This document shows positions 5,507-9,346 of a stretch of 9,346 bases of DNA, piece by piece. Every line of letters begins with the position of its first letter. The stretch's first letter is position 1. The translations under genes and the position numbers were made by a program. The stretch comes from Pseudomonadota bacterium. Its GTDB lineage: Bacteria; Pseudomonadota; Alphaproteobacteria; Rhizobiales; Xanthobacteraceae. The notes beneath the pieces were generated by a model. That model saw only the letters and a list, made by a program, of their open reading frames with translations, ran no database searches and was not told the origin of the DNA. The stretch covers positions 1-9,346 of the forward strand of contig JAEXXW010000659.1 of NCBI GenBank assembly GCA_023405565.1, written 5' to 3'.

Positions 5507-7482
5507 CGTTCGACGATCCGCACGACGTCGGTCATGATCTGGTTGATCTGGAAATCCTTCGGCGTGTAGACGGCCGCGACGCCGGCCTCTTTCAGCGTCT
5601 GTTCGTCTTCTGGCGGCACGATGCCGCCGACCACGACCGGCACATCGTCGAGACCTTCGGCGCGCATGCGATCGACCACATCGCGCACCAGCGGCACATG
5701 GCTGCCCGATAGGATCGACAGTCCGATCACATCGACGCCTTCCTCCTTCGCGGTCTTGACGATCTCCGCCGGCGTGAAGCGGATGCCGCCATAGATCACG
5801 TCCATGCCGACATCGCGGGCGCGCACCGCGATCTGTTCGGCGCCATTGGAATGGCCGTCGAGGCCCGGCTTGCCGACCAGAAACTTCATGCGGCGGCCAA
5901 GCTTGTGCGAGACACGTTCGACTTCAGCGCGGACCGGCTCGAGCTGTTCGCCACCGACCTGACGCGCGGCTTTCGGCACGCCGGTCGGCGCGCGATATTC
6001 GCCGAACACCTCGCGGAAGACGGCGCCCCACTCACCGGTGGTCACGCCAGCCTTGGCGCAGGCGATCGAGGCGGGCATGACATTGCGACCTTCGGTCGCC
6101 GCAGCGCGCAGTTCCTTCAGTGCGGTTTCGACGGCTTTAGAGTCGCGCGCGGCACGCCACGCATTCAGTCGTTCGATCTGTCCAGCCTCGACATCATGCG
6201 GCACGGTCAGGATGGCATCGACACCGCCGGTGAGCGGTGAGGGTTCGCTTTCGATGAACTTGTTGACACCGACGACGACGCTGCTGCCGCCCTCGATCGC
6301 CTCCAGCCGCTCGGTGTTGCTCTCGACGAGCTGCTGTTTCATGTAGCCCATCTCGACCGCGGCAACGGCGCCGCCCAGCCGTTCGATGGTGGCAAGCTCT
6401 TCCTTCGCCGCGCGTTTCAGTTCCTCGACTTTCTTCGCGATCTCGGTCGAGCCATCGAAGATATCGGCATATTCGAGAAGATCCGATTCAAAGGCGAGGA
6501 TCTGCTGTGCGCGCAGTGACCATTGCTGATCGAACGGCCGCGGCAAGCCAAGCGCTTCATTCCAGGCGGGAAGCTGCACAGCACGGGCACGTGCCTTTTT
6601 CGACAGCGTGACGGCCAGCATTTCGAGAAAGATGCGATAGACGTTGTTTTCCGGCTGCGGCTCGGTGAGGCCGAGGGAGTTCACCTGCACGCCATAACGA
6701 AACAACCTCTGCTTGGGATCGCTGATGCCATAGCGTTGCGCGGTGATCTCGTCCCACATCTCGACGAAGGCGCGCATCTTGCACATTTCAGTGATGAAGC
6801 GCATGCCAGCATTGACGAAGAACGAGATGCGGCCGACCACATCGCCCATGCCGCCCTCCGGCACTTCGCCGGATTGGCGCACCATGTCGAGAATGGCGAT
6901 CGCGGTTGCGAGCGCGTAGGCCAGCTCCTGAACAGGTGTTGCACCGGCTTCCTGCAGGTGATACGAGCACACATTCATCGGATTCCATTTCGGCATCTCC
7001 TGCGTCGTGAACAGGATCGTGTCCTTGATCAGACGCATGGACGGGCCGGGCGGAAAGACGTAAGTGCCGCGCGACAAGTACTCCTTGATGATGTCGTTTT
7101 GCGTGGTGCCGGTGAGCGTGGTGCGTGGCGCACCGGTCTCGTCGGCGACCGCGATATAGAGCGACAGCAGCCATGCCGCCGGCGCGTTAATCGTCATAGA
7201 CGTGTTCATCTCCGCGAGCGGAATACCCGCGAGCAGCGTCCGCATGTCGCCGAGATGAGAAACAGGAACGCCGACTTTTCCGACTTCACCCGCAGCGAGC
7301 GGATGATCTGAGTCGTAGCCGGTCTGGGTCGGGAGATCGAAGGCGATGGACAGGCCCGTCTGACCCTTGGACAAATTCTGCCGGTACAATGCATTCGACT
7401 TTTCCGCTGTCGAATGTCCGGCATAGGTCCGGAAGATCCAGGGCTTGTCCCGTTTCGGCTTGTCGTCTTTTTGCTCGACCAT
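5491..7482 (-). CDS. ecm: Ethylmalonyl-CoA mutase (adenosylcobalamin-dependent)
   Basis: Converts (2R)-ethylmalonyl-CoA to (2S)-methylsuccinyl-CoA in the ethylmalonyl-CoA pathway (also called MeaA). The 663-aa single chain carries the TIM-barrel substrate domain (about 14-520) and the B12-binding domain (about 530-663), the expected layout and length. RTYAGHSTAEKSNALYR at 18-34 has His23 where methylmalonyl-CoA mutases have Phe (YAGFS), a mark of the Ecm branch. Arg138 in KEYLSRGTY and His175 in SYHLQEAG match the CoA/substrate-contact residues of the superfamily. The cobalamin motif is PGLDGHSNG with lower-ligand His544, followed by SILSG (589-593) and VVVGG (616-620). GGAG lies 5 nt before the ATG at 7482-7480. 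The frame continues upstream to 7737 across glsB, but those codons do not look like mutase. It follows glsB by 26 nt, and ccr lies divergently beyond glsB. Confidence 0.95.
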   Translation of the reverse strand: MVEQKDDKPKRDKPWIFRTYAGHSTAEKSNALYRQNLSKGQTGLSIAFDLPTQTGYDSDHPLAAGEVGKVGVPVSHLGDMRTLLAGIPLAEMNTSMTINAPAAWLLSLYIAVADETGAPRTTLTGTTQNDIIKEYLSRGTYVFPPGPSMRLIKDTILFTTQEMPKWNPMNVCSYHLQEAGATPVQELAYALATAIAILDMVRQSGEVPEGGMGDVVGRISFFVNAGMRFITEMCKMRAFVEMWDEITAQRYGISDPKQRLFRYGVQVNSLGLTEPQPENNVYRIFLEMLAVTLSKKARARAVQLPAWNEALGLPRPFDQQWSLRAQQILAFESDLLEYADIFDGSTEIAKKVEELKRAAKEELATIERLGGAVAAVEMGYMKQQLVESNTERLEAIEGGSSVVVGVNKFIESEPSPLTGGVDAILTVPHDVEAGQIERLNAWRAARDSKAVETALKELRAAATEGRNVMPASIACAKAGVTTGEWGAVFREVFGEYRAPTGVPKAARQVGGEQLEPVRAEVERVSHKLGRRMKFLVGKPGLDGHSNGAEQIAVRARDVGMDVIYGGIRFTPAEIVKTAKEEGVDVIGLSILSGSHVPLVRDVVDRMRAEGLDDVPVVVGGIVPPEDEQTLKEAGVAAVYTPKDFQINQIMTDVVRIVERTSGR

Positions 7483-7508
7483 TCGATCTCCGAACCGGAA
7501 TGCTCCGT

Positions 7509-7760
7509 CTAACGTTTGATCAACCCGATAATCACAAGCAGAATCACGGCGCCGATCACGGCATTGATGATGGCCGCGATGAAGCCGCCACCGATGGCAA
7601 TGCCGAGCCTTGGCAGTAACCAGCCAGCGATGAGTGCGCCGACGATACCGACAACGATATTGCCGATCAGACCAAAGCCGTAACCCGTAACGATCAAACC
7701 CGCGAGCCAGCCGGCGATGGCGCCCACGATCAGCCAAACGATGACGCTCTCAATACCCAT
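7509..7760 (-). CDS. GlsB/YeaQ/YmgE-family small membrane protein
   Basis: A small hydrophobic inner-membrane protein of 83 aa, the normal length of the family once annotated as transglycosylase-associated and linked to general stress responses; its biochemical role is unknown. Three membrane segments are visible, at about 3-22, 29-50 and 57-80. The family glycine pattern is present in VGAIAGWLAG at 12-21, NIVVGIVGALIAGW at 34-47 and GGGFIAAIINAVIGA at 57-71. The start at 7760 has GGGGAG 6 nt upstream; the frame stays open to 7859 but those residues are low-complexity Ala/Gly and lack a better start. It is the first gene of a probable two-gene transcript with ecm (26-nt gap), an unusual partner for a carbon-assimilation enzyme. 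Confidence 0.9.
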   Translation of the reverse strand: MGIESVIVWLIVGAIAGWLAGLIVTGYGFGLIGNIVVGIVGALIAGWLLPRLGIAIGGGFIAAIINAVIGAVILLVIIGLIKR

Positions 7761-7817
7761 CTTCGTCTCCCCGAGATGCGCAGGAGCCGCTGCTGAAGCC
7801 CCGCCCCCCGCGACCTG

Positions 7818-7833
7818 TTCCGTTGCAGCGGAA
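7818..7833. promoter_or_regulatory. TTCCG/CGGAA dyad containing GTTGCAG, at the predicted glsB start point
   Basis: TTCCG (7818-7822) and CGGAA (7829-7833) flank TTGCAG. The overlapping 12-mer GTTGCAGCGGAA (7822-7833) differs at one position from GTTGCAGCGCAA at 7914-7925 near ccr, so both could be sites for one regulator acting on both sides of the divergent region. Confidence 0.35.
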
Positions 7834-7835
7834 GC

Positions 7836-7864
7836 ATCGTAACGTGAGTGGAACCGCAAGTCAG
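7836..7864 (-). promoter_or_regulatory. Candidate sigma-70-type promoter for glsB-ecm
   Basis: On the minus strand CTGACT (7864-7859) and TACGAT (7841-7836) are separated by exactly 17 nt, each matching 4 of 6 consensus bases. Transcription would start near 7829, giving a leader of about 69 nt. No EcfG-type GGAAC-n16-17-CGTT promoter was found here. Confidence 0.4.
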
Positions 7865-7880
7865 GGAGCCTGGGAGCGTT

Positions 7881-7912
7881 GGTCCACCGATAAGAAGTTT
7901 ATCGTCAGGACC
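7881..7912. promoter_or_regulatory. Interrupted dyad GGTCC-CGATAA / TTATCG-GGACC upstream of ccr
   Basis: CGATAA (7888-7893) and TTATCG (7899-7904) are perfect inverted repeats around GAAGT. They are bracketed by GGTCC (7881-7885) and GGACC (7908-7912), with 2- and 3-nt gaps. The dyad sits just upstream of the candidate ccr -35, the usual place for an activator site. It could also fold as a hairpin, but it lies outside the predicted transcript. Confidence 0.4.
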
Positions 7913-7940
7913 TGTTGCAGCGCAATATCGACTGTTGCAG
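7912..7940 (+). promoter_or_regulatory. Two CTGTTGCAG direct repeats 20 bp apart in the ccr promoter
   Basis: Exact 9-bp copies lie at 7912-7920 and 7932-7940, spaced two helical turns, which suits cooperative binding on one DNA face. The first copy overlaps the candidate -35 and also starts a TTGC-AGC-GCAA palindrome (7915-7925). The second runs into the candidate -10. Binding here would be expected to block or modulate RNA polymerase. Confidence 0.45.
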
Positions 7941-7943
7941 AAT
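7915..7943 (+). promoter_or_regulatory. Candidate sigma-70-type promoter for ccr
   Basis: TTGCAG (7915-7920) and CAGAAT (7938-7943) are 17 nt apart, matching 3 of 6 and 4 of 6 consensus bases. Initiation near 7950 would give a short leader of about 27 nt that still contains the GGAGG ribosome site at 7964-7968. Confidence 0.35.
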
Positions 7944-7976
7944 AGATCATGTTCCGTCCAGCCGGAGGACAATGCG

Positions 7977-9245
7977 ATGTCAGCCGTCGCTAAACTCAAG
8001 TCCGTCAAGGACCTCTATTCGGTAGGCGAAATCCCGCCGCTCGGGCATGTCCCCGAGAAAATGTACGCTTGGGCCATTCGCCAGGAGCGGCATGGCCCGC
8101 CCGAGGACTCCATGCAGATCGAGGTGGTGCCGACCTGGCCGATCGGCGAGGACGAGGTGCTGGTGCTCGTGATGGCCGCGGGCGTGAATTATAATGGCGT
8201 CTGGGCCGGTCTCGGCCAGCCGATCTCTCCCTTCAATGTCCACAAGCACCCCTTCCACATCGCCGGGTCGGATGCATCCGGTGTCATCTGGGCGGTCGGA
8301 TCGAAGGTGAAACGCTGGAAGGTCGGGGATGAGATTATCGTCCATTGCAATCAGGACGATGGCGATGACGAGGAATGCAATGGCGGTGATCCGCTGTTGT
8401 CGCCATCGCAGCGCATCTGGGGCTACGAGACGCCGGATGGTTCGTTCGGGCAATTCTGCCGCGTGCAGTCGCGCCAACTCATGCCCAAGCCCTCGCATCT
8501 CTCCTGGGAAGAGGCGGCCTGCTACACGCTGACACTGGCGACGGCCTATCGCATGCTGTTCGGCCATGCGCCGCACACGTTGAAGCCGGGCGACAATGTG
8601 CTGGTATGGGGCGGGTCCGGCGGCCTTGGCGTGTTTGGCGTGCAGCTTTGCGCGGCGTCCGGCGCCAATGCGATCGGTGTCATCTCGGACGAAACCAAGC
8701 GCGATTACGTGCTCGGCCTTGGCGCCAAGGGCGTGATCAATCGCAAGGATTTCAAATGTTGGGGCCAGATGCCCACGGTCAACACGCCCGAATACAATGA
8801 ATGGGTGAAGGAAGCCCGCAAGTTCGGCAAGGCGATCTGGGACATCACCGGCAAGCGCGATGTCGATATCGTGTTTGAACATCCGGGCGAGTCGACATTC
8901 CCTGTATCGTGCCTTGTGGTGAAACGCGGCGGCATGGTGGTGTTCTGCGCCGGCACATCGGGCTTCAACATCACGTTCGATGCGCGCTATGTGTGGATGC
9001 GGCAGAAGCGCATTCAAGGCTCGCATTTTGCTCATCTCAAGCAAGCCAGCGCCGCCAACCAGTTCGTGATGGACCGGCGGATTGATCCCTGCATGGGTGA
9101 GGTGTTTCCATGGGACAAGATCCCGACCGCGCATCAGCTCATGTGGAAGAACCTGCACAAGCCCGGCAACATGGCCGTGCTGGTCAGCGCGCCGCGCACG
9201 GGCCTGCGCAATCTCGACGATACGATCGAGGCGGCAGGCGGCTGA
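7977..9245 (+). CDS. ccr: Crotonyl-CoA carboxylase/reductase
   Basis: Reductive carboxylation of crotonyl-CoA with CO2 and NADPH to (2S)-ethylmalonyl-CoA, the committed step of the ethylmalonyl-CoA pathway. The 422-aa cytosolic protein belongs to the medium-chain dehydrogenase/reductase superfamily and has the usual Ccr length. The N-terminal catalytic domain includes AAGVNYNGVWAGLG at 67-80, with Asn residues expected near the CO2 pocket. IWGYETPDGSFGQFC at 147-161 is a strong Ccr signature. The NADPH Rossmann loop is VWGGSGGLGVFGVQLC at 210-225. IQGSHFAHLKQA at 346-357 provides the His expected to help hold CO2 (His350 or His353; exact equivalence not checked). GGAGG at 7964-7968, 8 nt before the ATG, decides the start although the frame is open to 7848. 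It is divergent from glsB-ecm, so the two signature enzymes flank one control region. It converges on a gene ending 12 nt after its stop. Confidence 0.96.
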   Translation: MSAVAKLKSVKDLYSVGEIPPLGHVPEKMYAWAIRQERHGPPEDSMQIEVVPTWPIGEDEVLVLVMAAGVNYNGVWAGLGQPISPFNVHKHPFHIAGSDASGVIWAVGSKVKRWKVGDEIIVHCNQDDGDDEECNGGDPLLSPSQRIWGYETPDGSFGQFCRVQSRQLMPKPSHLSWEEAACYTLTLATAYRMLFGHAPHTLKPGDNVLVWGGSGGLGVFGVQLCAASGANAIGVISDETKRDYVLGLGAKGVINRKDFKCWGQMPTVNTPEYNEWVKEARKFGKAIWDITGKRDVDIVFEHPGESTFPVSCLVVKRGGMVVFCAGTSGFNITFDARYVWMRQKRIQGSHFAHLKQASAANQFVMDRRIDPCMGEVFPWDKIPTAHQLMWKNLHKPGNMAVLVSAPRTGLRNLDDTIEAAGG

Positions 9246-9257
9246 GATTCTGCCGGG

Positions 9258-9346
9258 TTAGGTCGGCAGCGGCTTGGTCGCTTTTTTCTCCGTGCGTATC
9301 TTCAGGATGGTGGCGTTCAATTCGCCGCCATAGATGAAGATCGATG
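9258..9346 (-). CDS. C-terminal end of an unidentified protein (partial, extends past the right edge)
   Basis: An open frame enters from the right edge and ends at TAA (9260-9258). It shows 28 codons, reading SIFIYGGELNATILKIR then a Lys/Thr-rich tail, EKKATKPLPT. GC is strongly preferred at the third codon position, as in real genes here. The hydrophobic stretch followed by GGELNA and a basic tail loosely resembles the end of YihY/BrkB-type membrane proteins (last membrane helix, then GAELNA), but this is too short to rely on. It converges with ccr, 12 nt between stops. Confidence 0.5.
   Translation of the reverse strand, partial: SIFIYGGELNATILKIRTEKKATKPLPT

Noticed and set aside
7483..7737. 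85-codon upstream extension of the ecm frame across glsB
   Set aside because: The extension is Arg/His-rich, lies out of frame over a clear three-TM glsB gene, and ATG 7482 has a good Shine-Dalgarno next to the conserved mutase N-terminus.
7850..7880. GGAAC...CGTT as an EcfG general-stress promoter
   Set aside because: The spacer is 22 nt instead of 16-17, and it faces ccr rather than glsB.
7980..9158. 392-codon open frame antisense to ccr, and similar long antisense frames opposite gluQRS, the kinase and ecm
   Set aside because: They mirror strongly supported genes; GC-rich codons produce few stops on the opposite strand. The translations are Arg/His-rich with no recognisable motif or ribosome site.
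9250..9287. Terminator-like hairpins followed by T6 downstream of ccr
   Set aside because: CTGCCG/CGGCAG and a weak 5-bp stem precede six T residues, but the T-run reads as Lys-Lys codons of the converging minus-strand gene and the strong stem is 12 nt from it. It could still terminate ccr, but this is not demonstrated.

Overview
The window looks like chromosomal DNA from an alphaproteobacterium, most likely of the Hyphomicrobiales (Bradyrhizobium/Rhodopseudomonas/Afipia/Xanthobacteraceae neighbourhood). The basis is the GC-rich third codon positions, the pairing of crotonyl-CoA carboxylase/reductase with ethylmalonyl-CoA mutase, an alphaproteobacterial ECF sigma/anti-sigma/periplasmic-sensor cassette, a rhizobial-type secreted Cys-rich repeat protein, and a bipartite palindromic intergenic repeat of a kind common in Bradyrhizobiaceae. 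The genus cannot be fixed from the sequence alone. No tRNA, rRNA, IS element, phage gene or CRISPR array was seen.

Layout. (1) 1-1349, minus strand: an AlkA-like DNA glycosylase, then a phospholipase/carboxylesterase that overlaps its 3' end by 29 nt and runs off the left edge. (2) 1344-1442: the bipartite palindromic repeat, lying between the divergent glycosylase and gluQRS genes and supplying part of both leaders. (3) 1455-3169, plus strand: gluQRS (tRNA-Asp glutamyl-queuosine synthetase without its zinc cysteines), followed by a soluble orphan histidine kinase whose start overlaps the gluQRS stop. (4) 3321-5459, plus strand: an envelope-signalling locus with a small secreted Tyr/Pro/Cys-rich protein, an ECF sigma factor, a one-TM putative anti-sigma factor, a one-TM periplasmic CnrX/Spy-like sensor with no histidines, and a secreted Cys-rich repeat protein. 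The sigma, anti-sigma and sensor genes are joined by ATGA overlaps. (5) 5491-7760, minus strand: a small GlsB/YeaQ-type membrane protein, then ethylmalonyl-CoA mutase. (6) 7977-9245, plus strand: crotonyl-CoA carboxylase/reductase, divergent from the pair in (5). (7) 9258-9346, minus strand: the last 28 codons of a converging gene.

How the genes work together. Ccr reductively carboxylates crotonyl-CoA to ethylmalonyl-CoA, and Ecm rearranges the (2R) epimer to methylsuccinyl-CoA. These are the two signature steps of the ethylmalonyl-CoA pathway for acetyl-CoA assimilation. The 216-bp gap between ccr and glsB holds candidate promoters in both directions, three copies of GTTGCAG and a CGATAA/TTATCG dyad, so shared control is plausible. 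The sigma locus follows the CnrH-CnrY-CnrX plan, but the sensor lacks the usual metal ligands and a secreted disulfide-type protein sits at the end, so the signal may be redox or envelope state rather than nickel or cobalt. This locus is the best candidate here for a poorly described system. The rest is mostly recognisable housekeeping or central metabolism.
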